This document shows positions 17,669 through 26,986 of a stretch of DNA of 64,000 nt, piece after piece (the stretch's first letter is position 1; each line of letters opens with the position of its first letter). The DNA is from Chlorobium ferrooxidans DSM 13031 (lineage in GTDB: Bacteria; Bacteroidota; Chlorobiia; Chlorobiales; Chlorobiaceae). Made by a program: the position numbers and the translations under genes. Below the pieces are notes generated by a model. The model was not told where the DNA came from, did not search any database, and saw only the letters and a list, made by a program, of their open reading frames with translations. The stretch spans positions 124,001 to 188,000 of the forward strand of contig NZ_AASE01000002.1 in the NCBI RefSeq assembly GCF_000168715.1, written 5' to 3'.

Positions 17669-19525
17669 CTATACAATACGCAATCTTCCCTGGAACCAGT
17701 TATAGACAATCGCAACGTATTCATAGACAATAACGGAAATTTGATCAACAGTTGCCCCCCATTGCGGATCTGCAGGCGGTGTATCAACCACTGCCGGCGT
17801 CAGCACCGTGATATCAGGCGCCTGTTTTCTCCACGTCCAGAGCGCACGACGGCCATGATAGGGGGAGGTCAGAAACAGTATTGAGTGAACACCCTGCCGT
17901 CGAAGCTGCTGCATGACCATCTCAACATTCTCACTGGTACTCTTTGGATACTTGTCAAGAATATGAATGGCGGATGCGGCAACCCCCTTGTCTTCGAGAT
18001 AGAGTTTGATAACATCGACTTCCGAAAGATCCTGCTCCTTGCCGGATGAAAGAAAAATATGAGGCGCATATCCCTGCCTGTAAAAACGGACCGCATCAAG
18101 CGCTCTTCTCTGATAGCTGTCATTGCGGTAGGCTGACTCTCCGTTACCGCTGAACACAACAATGGCATCTGTTTTAAGGGGCGCATGCCGGACCACAAGC
18201 TGGTCGCCGATAAACCAGAACAACGGCGAATGGAATATCACGAGATAGAGCATCAGCAGAACGGTCAGCGGCATCAGCCATGCAGAACGGTGCCGGGTAT
18301 AATAGCGCTGAAGACTCTCCTTCCAGTTATTGGGCTGGTGCAGCGCCTTGTCGGCCAGTTGCTTGTCGATGACCGTCATAATCCCCTTGAAGCGTGTCGT
18401 CCAGGTATTCTCCCGAGCCACTGCCTTGCGCCTCTCAACCGCCTCCGCTGAACGAAATTGCGGATTGTCCAGTGTCTGCCTGACCTTTCCGATAAACTCT
18501 TCCGCACCGGAAGCCACGGATATCACTCCCGGATAACTCCTCTCATATGCACAGATCTCGCGCATGTTCGTCGCCACGACAGCCGTTCCCATCGCAAGAT
18601 ACTCATTGAGTTTGCATGAATAGACACTGTCAGTAAACTCATTGACAACATAGGGTATGAGCGCAACGTCAAAACTGCTGATATATGCCGCCATCTGTTC
18701 ATGTGACCGCTCTCCGAGGAGCACAATGTTTGATTTCTGGTCAAGAAGGGAAGTGGTTGTGTATTTCGGGCCGACAAGCACAACAGTAGCATCCGGCAGT
18801 GCATCGGCCAGTGCTGCAACCATCTCCTGGTCAAAAACATCACTTATCGCACCAACGTAGCCTATAACCGGCCGTTTGACGGCCTTTATGTCGTCAGGAG
18901 TAACAAGCTGCTCCTTTGGCACCATGAATTTCGCTTCATCGATTCCGGCCGGAAATGAATAAACCGAGCGGGTAAAGGGTCGGGCTCTTTCAATAATGGC
19001 TTCTGATATTGCGAAAACAAGATCGGCTTTTTTGAAAAAGAGATCCTCCCAGTACCTGAGTTTTTTTGTAGCGGATGAAGCGCCAGCCATATGATTGGCA
19101 CAGTAGTAGATTGTCAGTGCCGGCGCAATTTTTTCAATCAATCCCTGGGCGAGCGGTGTGGGCAGAAAAGAGATGACAATCGGATCAGTGAAACGGGTAA
19201 CACGCATCCACTGCCGGATCGATTTTGATATGACAGCTACATTTATGCTCTTTACTGCGGCATTATAGGGAAAGGGCAGAAACGCAGGGGAATAGGTCCA
19301 TAGATTCTGCTCTATCTCCCGAAACCCGTGCAGGGAGGAGAGGCGCCTGCGAACACGATCGACGATTCTGCCGAAATCCTTTAACTGAGGCCCCCGCACA
19401 CCGGTATTTTCAATAAACAACACCTTGGTACCCTGGCCTGTCAGGGACATTGCCAATTGATGGTGCATCTGCCAATGCGTTGACCAGTCAATTGATGAAA
19501 TGATAATTACATGCTTGTTTTTCAA
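17669..19525 (-). CDS. Fusion: GT-B glycosyltransferase, transmembrane helix, DUF218 domain
   Basis: The 618 residues have three parts. Residues 1-400 are a GT-B transferase: IIISSIDWSTHWQ at the N-terminus, GYVGAISDVF near 222, and a donor-site region around YSCKLNEYLAMGTAVVATN near 302. Residues 415-440 are one hydrophobic helix. Residues 452-600 are a DUF218 domain with DAIVVFSGNG, SENVEMV and TSPYHGRRA. The helix would place the transferase in the cytoplasm and DUF218 in the periplasm. The frame is continuous with no sign of a frameshift. A 4-nt overlap joins it to the GT2 gene at 19522. The 123-bp gap downstream of its stop holds nothing clear. Confidence 0.85.
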   Translation of the reverse strand: MKNKHVIIISSIDWSTHWQMHHQLAMSLTGQGTKVLFIENTGVRGPQLKDFGRIVDRVRRRLSSLHGFREIEQNLWTYSPAFLPFPYNAAVKSINVAVISKSIRQWMRVTRFTDPIVISFLPTPLAQGLIEKIAPALTIYYCANHMAGASSATKKLRYWEDLFFKKADLVFAISEAIIERARPFTRSVYSFPAGIDEAKFMVPKEQLVTPDDIKAVKRPVIGYVGAISDVFDQEMVAALADALPDATVVLVGPKYTTTSLLDQKSNIVLLGERSHEQMAAYISSFDVALIPYVVNEFTDSVYSCKLNEYLAMGTAVVATNMREICAYERSYPGVISVASGAEEFIGKVRQTLDNPQFRSAEAVERRKAVARENTWTTRFKGIMTVIDKQLADKALHQPNNWKESLQRYYTRHRSAWLMPLTVLLMLYLVIFHSPLFWFIGDQLVVRHAPLKTDAIVVFSGNGESAYRNDSYQRRALDAVRFYRQGYAPHIFLSSGKEQDLSEVDVIKLYLEDKGVAASAIHILDKYPKSTSENVEMVMQQLRRQGVHSILFLTSPYHGRRALWTWRKQAPDITVLTPAVVDTPPADPQWGATVDQISVIVYEYVAIVYNWFQGRLRIV

Positions 19526-20283
19526 TGCGATCCTGTTAATAGTCCTGTTCGCCTGAGGATACTCATCAGACGAAGACGAACCATCTCTATATAAAAAACG
19601 ATTGTTTTCGGTTTTGCCCGGGCAAGCATCCGAAGTATTTCATTATAGGATACCAGTATGTTCCTGACATCGCTGCTTACTCCGCCCAGATAAAACGAAA
19701 GCACCGGATCAGTGGTAACATGAATTTTCGGCTTCAGAAGAGATGCATTTCTCAGCAGAAACTCCTTGTCGCCGGCAATTTTATAACTTGCATCAAAACC
19801 TCCCTGACTGAATAACGAGGATTTATGCAGTGTACCGGGATGGGAAAAGCCCATATTAACCGGGTAATTCCAGGGCTTTTGCCATGGCGCAGTATTCAGC
19901 TCTTTAACTACCTGACCATTACTGACCACTGCGGTACGGAAAGCAATGACATTGTGCTCACCGTCAAGAGCCGAAACCATTTCACTGAAACAGCGCTCTG
20001 AAACCGTATCATCAGAACCGATAAAAGCGATATACTCCCCCTTTGCCATCCTGACGCCCTTGTTCCATGCCTCATAGATTCCCCCGTCAGGCTCGGATAT
20101 GAAGGCATCCACAACATCGGAAGCCCGGGCAAGCAGGTTTACGGTATTATCCTGTGAAGCACCGTCAACGACAATCCACTCAATACCCTCGATTTTGGCT
20201 TTTCTGAATGCGCCTGTAAGCCGAGGCAGGGTTTCTGCTGAATTGTATGTTGATGTTATTATGGTAATGGCAATGTGTCGCAA
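19522..20283 (-). CDS. Glycosyltransferase family 2 (WcaA-like)
   Basis: The 253-residue GT-A enzyme starts ITIITSTYNSAETL. It has WIVVDGASQDNT near residue 37 and FIGSDD (DXD-like site) near 89, and SEPDGGIYEAWNKG is characteristic of the colanic-acid WcaA/WcaE group. It is soluble and presumably acts at the cytoplasmic membrane face. Donor and acceptor are unknown. It abuts the gene at 20284 and overlaps 17669-19525 by 4 nt. Confidence 0.9.
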   Translation of the reverse strand: MRHIAITIITSTYNSAETLPRLTGAFRKAKIEGIEWIVVDGASQDNTVNLLARASDVVDAFISEPDGGIYEAWNKGVRMAKGEYIAFIGSDDTVSERCFSEMVSALDGEHNVIAFRTAVVSNGQVVKELNTAPWQKPWNYPVNMGFSHPGTLHKSSLFSQGGFDASYKIAGDKEFLLRNASLLKPKIHVTTDPVLSFYLGGVSSDVRNILVSYNEILRMLARAKPKTIVFYIEMVRLRLMSILRRTGLLTGSH

Positions 20284-21363
20284 CTATACGTTCTCTTCTA
20301 AAATATATTTCTCCAACAGAGGAACCTGCACATATCTGAATTTATTTTTTCGAATAATATTTGATGCATGCATTGAAAGACGCCGGAAATAACAGGTCAG
20401 ATAATAATTGCCTTTGACAACCCGTCTGTATAATTTTTTCAGATAATTATACTTGTGTATGGATACATAAAGGTTTGCTGCATGAAGCGCAAACCAGGAC
20501 GCCATGGATCGATAAAAAGTATCCTTCTCGCTTTCGGTCAGCTTGACAGGCAAATATTCCAACGATACAATCAAATCATCGAATACATTATTTTTAATAA
20601 ACCGTTCAACAAGATTAAAGTCGGTATTGATTGAACCGGTAAGCTGTGATGCTCCTCTTTGTCTTATATAAAACAGCTCGTCGTATCCCTTGCATTTTCC
20701 TGACAGGAGCGAACAGACCAGCACATAAATCTCAAATCCGACAATCTCCTTGAACCTCAATACTTTCAGTGTATTATAGGCATCAATGATCACGGAACTC
20801 CGAAAGATGAAATACCAGTTCATCCACAGGTCATCAACATCCGCATGTTCAAAGAAATAACAGACTCGATCCATGGGTGATTCCAGGGCTATTGTTCTCG
20901 GAATATTGCAATACTCACTGATAAAGTACCCCTTTCCTTTATCAGTATTCACGGTATCGCCGCTGTCAGAAAGGATCTCCAGAGTGCCATGTGAACCTCC
21001 GCACGAATCATAATCACTGTTTGCTTCAAGAAAATCAAGGTAAGAAGGGATTTTATCGAGAATAAAAAAATCATCATTATCGGCAAAAAGCACGTAGGGC
21101 GTCTGCACTCTGTTTACGACATCCAGCAACTTGTCGTAATAACGCTCAAAATCCGCGTCATATGGATACCGGATATATTCATATGAAAGGTCAGGATAGT
21201 TTTTATACTCTTTTAATCGATTTTCAATTTCCTTGTCATTGCCGCCATCAGCTATAAGTATTCTATGCGAACACTTCATATCGTTCATATAGCGCATCCA
21301 GCGTAGTGTAAACGGAGTACGACCTTTAATGGTCAATATTATTGTGAGAGGACTTTCCTGCAT
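20284..21363 (-). CDS. GT-A glycosyltransferase (TIGR00180-like)
   Basis: The 359 residues start LTIILTIKGRTPFTLRWMRYM and contain LFADNDDFF (DXD-type site, near 95) and a mid-domain CGGSHGTL. These resemble the TIGR00180 family of putative glycosyltransferases; the assignment is from memory. The gene is visibly AT-rich compared with its neighbours: 18 of 60 bases are G/C in the line starting at 20581. That suggests separate acquisition. A 78-bp gap separates it from the gene upstream. Confidence 0.7.
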   Translation of the reverse strand: MQESPLTIILTIKGRTPFTLRWMRYMNDMKCSHRILIADGGNDKEIENRLKEYKNYPDLSYEYIRYPYDADFERYYDKLLDVVNRVQTPYVLFADNDDFFILDKIPSYLDFLEANSDYDSCGGSHGTLEILSDSGDTVNTDKGKGYFISEYCNIPRTIALESPMDRVCYFFEHADVDDLWMNWYFIFRSSVIIDAYNTLKVLRFKEIVGFEIYVLVCSLLSGKCKGYDELFYIRQRGASQLTGSINTDFNLVERFIKNNVFDDLIVSLEYLPVKLTESEKDTFYRSMASWFALHAANLYVSIHKYNYLKKLYRRVVKGNYYLTCYFRRLSMHASNIIRKNKFRYVQVPLLEKYILEENV

Positions 21364-21441
21364 AAGCGTTATGTTATCTCACCAATATCTGATTATAAAG
21401 AAGTTGATTAATGCTGCCGATCACGTTCAGGGCTCATGTAA

Positions 21442-22437
21442 TCAGCGTTTGAGAGTAATACCTTTTTCCGGATTTCTGTCATAAAAAATATGCAAATATT
21501 TTTTGACTATGGTTATTCCGCTGGCGGGCATCAAACGGTATGCAATTCGTCTGAACAATGGCTGAAGCCGACGGTGGAACCTCTCGTTTGCTTTCATCCC
21601 CCTGTGTGAGGGCTCAACAGGGATATCATGCAGAGCAATTGGCGTTTCACTCAGCCTGGTATCATACTTGGAAGTGGCCCCACTGTGCGCTCCGGAGAGG
21701 TCATTACCGATATTCTGAACCAGACTGCGACCGGGGTAGAGGGTCAGCTTGCCTGCAAGAAACGTTGATGCATACCAGCGTATGGCCCAGGAATCATTCT
21801 TCCCGTTAATCTGATTTTCCAGCATCTTCGAATATGGGTAAGCCCCGTTCAGGTTAAACGCCCTGGTCATCTTGCGTCGATGAAGTTCATCCAATAGATA
21901 CTGCCCGTCAGGATTGAACATGGCCCATGCGCGCCGCCATGTTGCCCATCCCCAGCAATCCGCTCCAGGGAGAAAAAAGGTTTCGGGTAGTTTCTCTCGA
22001 ACCGGATACTGGTAGCCGTGAATGCTTGCAACACACTCATTATGGGCATAAAGATCCAATGCCCCATTCATGAAGCTGAGAAAATAGGGTGAGGTAACCA
22101 TGTCATCTTCCAGAACAATGACCCTTACTGACTTTTCAAGTACCTCTGTCACTCCGGTAATAATGGATTTAGCCAGTCCAAAGTTTTCCGGCCGGTGAAC
22201 AATGGTGAGAGAGCGAAAGCCTGTTACTGTTTCCAGAAGTGCACGAACCTCTCGAACTGCATCATGCTGTTCCCGGGAACGAGCCGCATCGGAATAAATT
22301 ATCAAATCACTCTCTTCAGCAAGCACATTTTGCTGAAGAGCACTCAATGTTCTGCGGGTATGCTCCGGCCGTGCATAGACAAAAAGAGCCACTGGTGACG
22401 GCATTTGCGAAAACCGGAAAGAAAGATGATCTGTCAA
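21442..22437 (-). CDS. GT-A family glycosyltransferase
   Basis: The 331-residue protein has VALFVYARPEHTRRTL near the start, ENFGLAKSII near 84 and VIVLEDDMVTSPYFL near 109, carrying an EDD metal site. The segment with CWGWATWRRAW near 165 is typical of bacterial proteins related to the GNT-I fold that sit in capsule loci. It overlaps the next gene by 4 nt. Linkage and donor are unknown. Confidence 0.8.
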   Translation of the reverse strand: MTDHLSFRFSQMPSPVALFVYARPEHTRRTLSALQQNVLAEESDLIIYSDAARSREQHDAVREVRALLETVTGFRSLTIVHRPENFGLAKSIITGVTEVLEKSVRVIVLEDDMVTSPYFLSFMNGALDLYAHNECVASIHGYQYPVREKLPETFFLPGADCWGWATWRRAWAMFNPDGQYLLDELHRRKMTRAFNLNGAYPYSKMLENQINGKNDSWAIRWYASTFLAGKLTLYPGRSLVQNIGNDLSGAHSGATSKYDTRLSETPIALHDIPVEPSHRGMKANERFHRRLQPLFRRIAYRLMPASGITIVKKYLHIFYDRNPEKGITLKR

Positions 22438-23912
22438 TTCAGCGTTTTCTCATAGATGGTTGTTGTCTCCCAATGCAGTAATCCGGGAGTCGGCCCTCTG
22501 AATATTGCAGCACGAAACCCGGAAAGGTGATTGAGCAGGTTCTCGGTATAGTAACTCCTGTCACTGTTGTCGAGAACGATAATACCGCCTGGCTTGACTT
22601 TTTTAATTGCTGCTTTCAAGCAGGAAGTACGGGCTCTTCCGTCAATCATGACAAGATCAAACGTGCTGTCCGGATAAGAGAGAATAACATCCCTGTAAGC
22701 TGTAAAGGTGTAGCCGGGATAATCAGAAGAGTGACAGAGGTCCGGATCCGAGGGGTCATGCTCTATTTGTGACTCACTTACCTCCGGCAACTTCAGATCG
22801 TGCAGAAAATTGCCCTTGTTGCCCTTGAGTCGGGCAAGCATTTTTTCATAGTATTCGGCATTGTGTTCCACTGTATGCAGAGCGCAGTTATTGGCAAGAA
22901 AAAAAAAGGTACTCCCGCCGATACCATACTCAAAAACCTTCATCCCGGGTTTCACGTAGTCAATAAGAAAGTCCTGGGCTTTATAGTTTATCCACGCAAC
23001 TCCGCTGTTCAAACAGTAATTTTCAAATATCAGGGATTTTAAATACCCGACTCTGTGATGCGAAAGTACCGCAAGATTCTGAACTGCCTTTCGATAGCTC
23101 CATGTTTTACGTAACGGAGTAAGCAGCCTTTTTGAAACTCTCATGATTCTGGATTCCGACCGGGGAATTGCATAGGATTGCCTTTCCTGGCGGTTTGGAT
23201 AGAGATTACGAGAAATCAGCGAGTCAGAGTCACTGCCGTGATCATCATCAATAACTGCAAACAACTCATACTGAGGAACTGCACGCTTCAGCGGAAGCCA
23301 TTTCTCATCCCCCGGAGTTATCTCGAAATTAAACGGCGTCTCTTTCGGCCAGAGAGTATCGCTTTTTTTTTCAATGAGAATTTTCCGGACAAGATCGGAT
23401 TTAATGATCGATGCGTAGGAAACCAGATAACTTCCGCCTTCATTTTTCTGGATTACCCCGTTATTTGCACTCGTATGTTCAAAAACGTCAATTTCACCGC
23501 CATTTTTTTTAGGTACACCGCCATAACGCCGCTGCATCTTTCCGCCCTGCCAGAAGGTATAGGTCAGCACATCCGCATCCGCTGAATTCATCTCCTCAAC
23601 TACCGGTACAACTTTTTCCGGACGCATGCAGATATGGTCTTCAATCCACAACAGGACATATTTTGACCGGACTTGACGGAAGAGGTTCGCGGTATCATAA
23701 AACCATCCGTCAATGCTGTTCAGATGGTAAATGGCAATATTTTTATTGCTTTTCAATACAGCAGCAGCCTCACGCCTGAAACCGCCCCTGATGTTGACAA
23801 CCCAGTTCAGGTTGTGCAGGCTTGACATTGATGCATAGGAGTCCTTCAGCCGCTGAAGTCGCTCCTCGTTGTCGATAAAAAAATTTGCAAATATACTGAC
23901 CACTGTTTCCAT
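22434..23912 (-). CDS. Two-domain protein: glycosyltransferase-like region plus methyltransferase
   Basis: The protein has 492 residues. The N-terminal half (1-260) resembles a degenerate GT-A domain: VVSIFANFFIDNEERL at the start and VLLWIEDHICM near 88, where an acidic pair would bind metal. The C-terminal half (about 300-492) is a SAM-dependent methyltransferase with KVFEYGIGGSTFFF as motif I, HTVEHNAEYY, VMIDGRAR and VKPGGIIVLDN. The two halves are in one frame with no stop between. Transfer coupled to methylation of the added sugar is a reasonable inference. The GT assignment is weaker than the methyltransferase one. Confidence 0.7.
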   Translation of the reverse strand: METVVSIFANFFIDNEERLQRLKDSYASMSSLHNLNWVVNIRGGFRREAAAVLKSNKNIAIYHLNSIDGWFYDTANLFRQVRSKYVLLWIEDHICMRPEKVVPVVEEMNSADADVLTYTFWQGGKMQRRYGGVPKKNGGEIDVFEHTSANNGVIQKNEGGSYLVSYASIIKSDLVRKILIEKKSDTLWPKETPFNFEITPGDEKWLPLKRAVPQYELFAVIDDDHGSDSDSLISRNLYPNRQERQSYAIPRSESRIMRVSKRLLTPLRKTWSYRKAVQNLAVLSHHRVGYLKSLIFENYCLNSGVAWINYKAQDFLIDYVKPGMKVFEYGIGGSTFFFLANNCALHTVEHNAEYYEKMLARLKGNKGNFLHDLKLPEVSESQIEHDPSDPDLCHSSDYPGYTFTAYRDVILSYPDSTFDLVMIDGRARTSCLKAAIKKVKPGGIIVLDNSDRSYYTENLLNHLSGFRAAIFRGPTPGLLHWETTTIYEKTLN

Positions 23913-23930
23913 AGTCTCCGGACAGATGTT

Positions 23931-25064
23931 TTACTCAAGGAACAGGACATCGGGATTGATATTTCCCAGAATATCCTCCTTGATCTCCTTGTTGTAGACT
24001 CCTGCCTTGAGGATGACCACCGGTTCTTTCACCTCCCGCAATACTTTCGGGGAGCAAACGGTGAGGCGTGTTCCATAGAGGCGTTTGCCCTGTTTTTGCG
24101 GATCATTGTCCAGCAGGCTGACAATCCGGGATGTGTCAAGGCCGAAGGCTATCAGATACTGGGCAAATATATGCGCGCCGAAAAGGTAGAGCGGATTCGG
24201 GGTAGCAGCTATTCTGCTGTTCAAATCCGTGATCAGCTCCCTGTGGTAGTTTACATAATCAAGATAGAGCTGCCTGTTTTTTTCATAAAGATCCGGCGGA
24301 AGCGTAATCGGCCGCACGGCCTTGTCGCGCACAGTCGCATAGAAAATGCTGTGGTCTTCAAGAAAATACTCCTTTGCCAGCAGTTTGAACCCGTGCTTTG
24401 CCAGCAGGTATTCGATGTAGGGTTCAGTGAGAAAAACCGTGTGTTCGAAATTGATGCAGTTCGTGTATTTGCGTTCAAGCATCACCTGCATGTTGGGTAC
24501 CGAAAAAACAAGGTGTTTGCCTTCAGCAATGAACCCCGAAAGATGACGCATAAAGAGGTCCGGTTCATAGATATGCTCAAATACATGAGAATGCACGACC
24601 GTATCGAAGTACTCCGGGTAGGTAAAGCGGTCATCAAAAAAACCTTTTATAAAACGTGCCTTGCATCCATCTACAGGCGCCGGGTTCGGCTCAAGAATTG
24701 CCCAGGGAATGGGGTTGAATGCGTGATAGAGTTTGGCAAGAATTCCATGCGCTCCGCCCACCTCAAGCACCGATAAAGGCGAAAAGCTTTTAAGGAATTC
24801 TGAAAACTGACGGTGATGCTCCATCCAAATTCCGCCGACTGCACCTGCATGCTGTGATTGATATAAAATATCTAACGGTATGAGCCTGGCTAATTGAAGA
24901 ATCCCCGTATCCCTGCTGATGGACCAGGACTGTTCTGCAAATAGATCCGTCTCGAAAGATTGATCGACACTTCCCATAAATACCGGAAACTCAGCAATAG
25001 AGTGCAAAACCTCTACGTTTGTGCTGCCAGTTACGACATCAACATTTCGTTCAATCAAGTTCAT
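23931..25064 (-). CDS. SAM-dependent methyltransferase with extra C-terminal Rossmann-like domain
   Basis: The 377 residues include SVLEVGGAHGILAKLYH (motif I, near 95), TVVHSHVFEHIYEPD and HLVFSVPNMQ in the methyltransferase core. A C-terminal part around LYLFGAHIFAQYL and SLLDNDPQKQGKRLYGT resembles the helper domain of TylC3/NovU-type C-methyltransferases. The N-terminal Cys zinc cluster of that family is missing, so it is a shortened relative. It is followed immediately by the fusion gene at 25065. Confidence 0.75.
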   Translation of the reverse strand: MNLIERNVDVVTGSTNVEVLHSIAEFPVFMGSVDQSFETDLFAEQSWSISRDTGILQLARLIPLDILYQSQHAGAVGGIWMEHHRQFSEFLKSFSPLSVLEVGGAHGILAKLYHAFNPIPWAILEPNPAPVDGCKARFIKGFFDDRFTYPEYFDTVVHSHVFEHIYEPDLFMRHLSGFIAEGKHLVFSVPNMQVMLERKYTNCINFEHTVFLTEPYIEYLLAKHGFKLLAKEYFLEDHSIFYATVRDKAVRPITLPPDLYEKNRQLYLDYVNYHRELITDLNSRIAATPNPLYLFGAHIFAQYLIAFGLDTSRIVSLLDNDPQKQGKRLYGTRLTVCSPKVLREVKEPVVILKAGVYNKEIKEDILGNINPDVLFLE

Positions 25065-26633
25065 TTATTTTTCCATCTCCGTTTTTAGCATTGCCTTGCC
25101 AAGTGCAAAGAGAAAGAGGTTGTAGGGATAGTGATGAAGCGCGGCAATATTCAGGTAGATCAGTGAAGTCAGCACCCTCACTTTCTTATAGTCATAGCCT
25201 TCTGCTTCGAGCCACTCGCCGAAACGCCTTTCACACTCCACATGAATCTGTTTGCGGTGAAAATCATAGTCTATCGCATCCTCGCGCCATTCAACCGAAT
25301 AAAAATCTCCGGCGATGAGCTCATGACTGATAATCAAGCCATGGAGCAATTTGGCAAAATCGTAGTAGATGTCGCCGGTAACGAGGTTGCCGCCGAAATC
25401 CTGACGCCAGTCGAGAAAGGTGAATTTCCGGGCAGCAGCATCCCACAGAATGTTCTCAAAATGAAAGTCTCCGTGAAAACGGCCCGGAAGTCCATCTGCA
25501 AGCCACTCCCAGTCAATCGAGTGCAGTAACGTTCCAAGTTCCGGCATCGGGATGCCATTGATCGGTTCTCTACGATCTTGCTTTGAACAATTCCGGTAGA
25601 AGAGTTCGACCCGTTCAAATGTTTTGTCGCGGTAAAAACGCATGCATGTGCGCTTGAATACGAGAGCGCTATCAGCCTGGAGTGCTTTTCGGGTCCAGAA
25701 AGAGCTGCAGTGCCGGAGTAACTGATCAAAAAGGGGGAGTGTTGCCACTTCTGAAAGCACCCTTCCCTCAACCAGCGAATAGCAGTACATGTGCGGCTGT
25801 ACACCTGTCACTTCAGGAATAAAGCCTTTCAGCTCATCAGCGCGTTTGACCCTGTTGGCTATAAAATCCTGATCATCGGAAAATTTGATAACCCTCTTTT
25901 CCACAAACCAGATCGCCTCATTTGCCTTCTCAAGTATATTCGGCGAACCGGATTCCCGATAGCTCTCCCTTGCCAGAGCAAGGGCCTCTCTGCTGCCGGT
26001 ATCGTGCCAGGTAAACTCATAAGCCCTTATCCGGCGTGTCAGCAGCTCGCGCATGCCATGCGCCTCACCTGTCTGGATGGCAACAGCCCCACCCTGCTCC
26101 ATAGCTCTCCAGAAGGCTTGAAAGTCATGAATTCCGGCCAGTCCTATATAGGGTTTATGCGAACCCTCCCGTCCCTCGCCTTTTTCACAGATCGCAGAGA
26201 CATAACCATTATCCAGTGCAAGGGTTCGATATGCATCAAGCTCCGCTCTCTCTGCAAAGGCCATCCAGTTATGATCAGGAGCCGGAATTGTCTCTTTGAC
26301 CAGAGTATCGCAGGAGATGAATATGAATGGCTGCTGAAGCCAGCGGCTGCAGGCAAGAAGGCTTAAGCCGAGCCCGGAGCCAGGGCCTTCAAACGGTTCG
26401 ACTTCTGCAAAGTAGAATTGACGCTCCGGATAGGCAAGTTCAAGGAATTCACGAATCAGGGCCCCTTTATATCCAAGGGCAATGACAAACCCGGTCTCTG
26501 CAGGAAACTGCTCTATCAGATGTGACAATACCGGCCGGTTAGCTATACCGACCAGTGACTTGTTGAGATACCGGGTCAGATCTCCAAGCCGCGAGCCGGT
26601 TCCTGCTGCCGGAATACAGACACGATAGCTCAT
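25065..26633 (-). CDS. Fusion: sugar-phosphate nucleotidyltransferase plus APH/choline-kinase-like kinase
   Basis: The protein has 522 residues. Residues 1-235 are a nucleotidyltransferase with PAAGTGSRL at 8-16, KSLVGIANRP, and the CDT metal site near 108. Residues 240-520 are a small-molecule kinase of the APH/choline-kinase fold: catalytic loop HGDFHFEN at 387-394 and FLDWRQDFGG near 406. One protein could therefore phosphorylate a substrate and couple it to a nucleotide, as LicA and LicC do in two proteins for phosphocholine. The substrate here is unknown. It overlaps the cupin gene by 4 nt. Confidence 0.82.
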   Translation of the reverse strand: MSYRVCIPAAGTGSRLGDLTRYLNKSLVGIANRPVLSHLIEQFPAETGFVIALGYKGALIREFLELAYPERQFYFAEVEPFEGPGSGLGLSLLACSRWLQQPFIFISCDTLVKETIPAPDHNWMAFAERAELDAYRTLALDNGYVSAICEKGEGREGSHKPYIGLAGIHDFQAFWRAMEQGGAVAIQTGEAHGMRELLTRRIRAYEFTWHDTGSREALALARESYRESGSPNILEKANEAIWFVEKRVIKFSDDQDFIANRVKRADELKGFIPEVTGVQPHMYCYSLVEGRVLSEVATLPLFDQLLRHCSSFWTRKALQADSALVFKRTCMRFYRDKTFERVELFYRNCSKQDRREPINGIPMPELGTLLHSIDWEWLADGLPGRFHGDFHFENILWDAAARKFTFLDWRQDFGGNLVTGDIYYDFAKLLHGLIISHELIAGDFYSVEWREDAIDYDFHRKQIHVECERRFGEWLEAEGYDYKKVRVLTSLIYLNIAALHHYPYNLFLFALGKAMLKTEMEK

Positions 26634-26977
26634 TGAGATGCCCGCTGATAGTCGTCCACAAGGCGAACAACATCATCCATCTCGGGAGTGCTGGCTTCAA
26701 GGTAGACGCTATCTTTAACAGCCTCCATCCGGTGCACAATACCGGGAGGAAGGGTAATGGTGTCGTCAGGGCCGTAGACTTTTGAGGTCAGATCATCCTG
26801 TGTTTTGCCGGAGTAGATTCGAAGCTGTCCGGCCAGGACATAGATGGTTTCGCATTTGACATTATGATACTGAAGGCTGCAGCGATGCCCGGCATGCATG
26901 GTGAGCTTTTTCATCATATAGCGGTTATTGAGCTCAATAACCTCTTCACTGCCCCATGGCTTTTCAATGATTTGCAT
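26630..26977 (-). CDS. Small cupin, type II phosphomannose-isomerase-like
   Basis: A 115-residue single-domain cupin that opens IEKPWGSEEVIELNN. It has MHAGHRCSLQYHNVKCETIYVL and PPGIVHRME, the two cupin motifs with their His and Glu ligands. It resembles the C-terminal domain of ManC/AlgA without the nucleotidyltransferase. Proteins like this isomerise or bind sugar phosphates. Coupling to the nucleotidyltransferase-kinase fusion (4-nt overlap) suggests it acts on the same sugar. Confidence 0.8.
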   Translation of the reverse strand: MQIIEKPWGSEEVIELNNRYMMKKLTMHAGHRCSLQYHNVKCETIYVLAGQLRIYSGKTQDDLTSKVYGPDDTITLPPGIVHRMEAVKDSVYLEASTPEMDDVVRLVDDYQRASQ

Positions 26978-26986
26978 ATTAGATTC

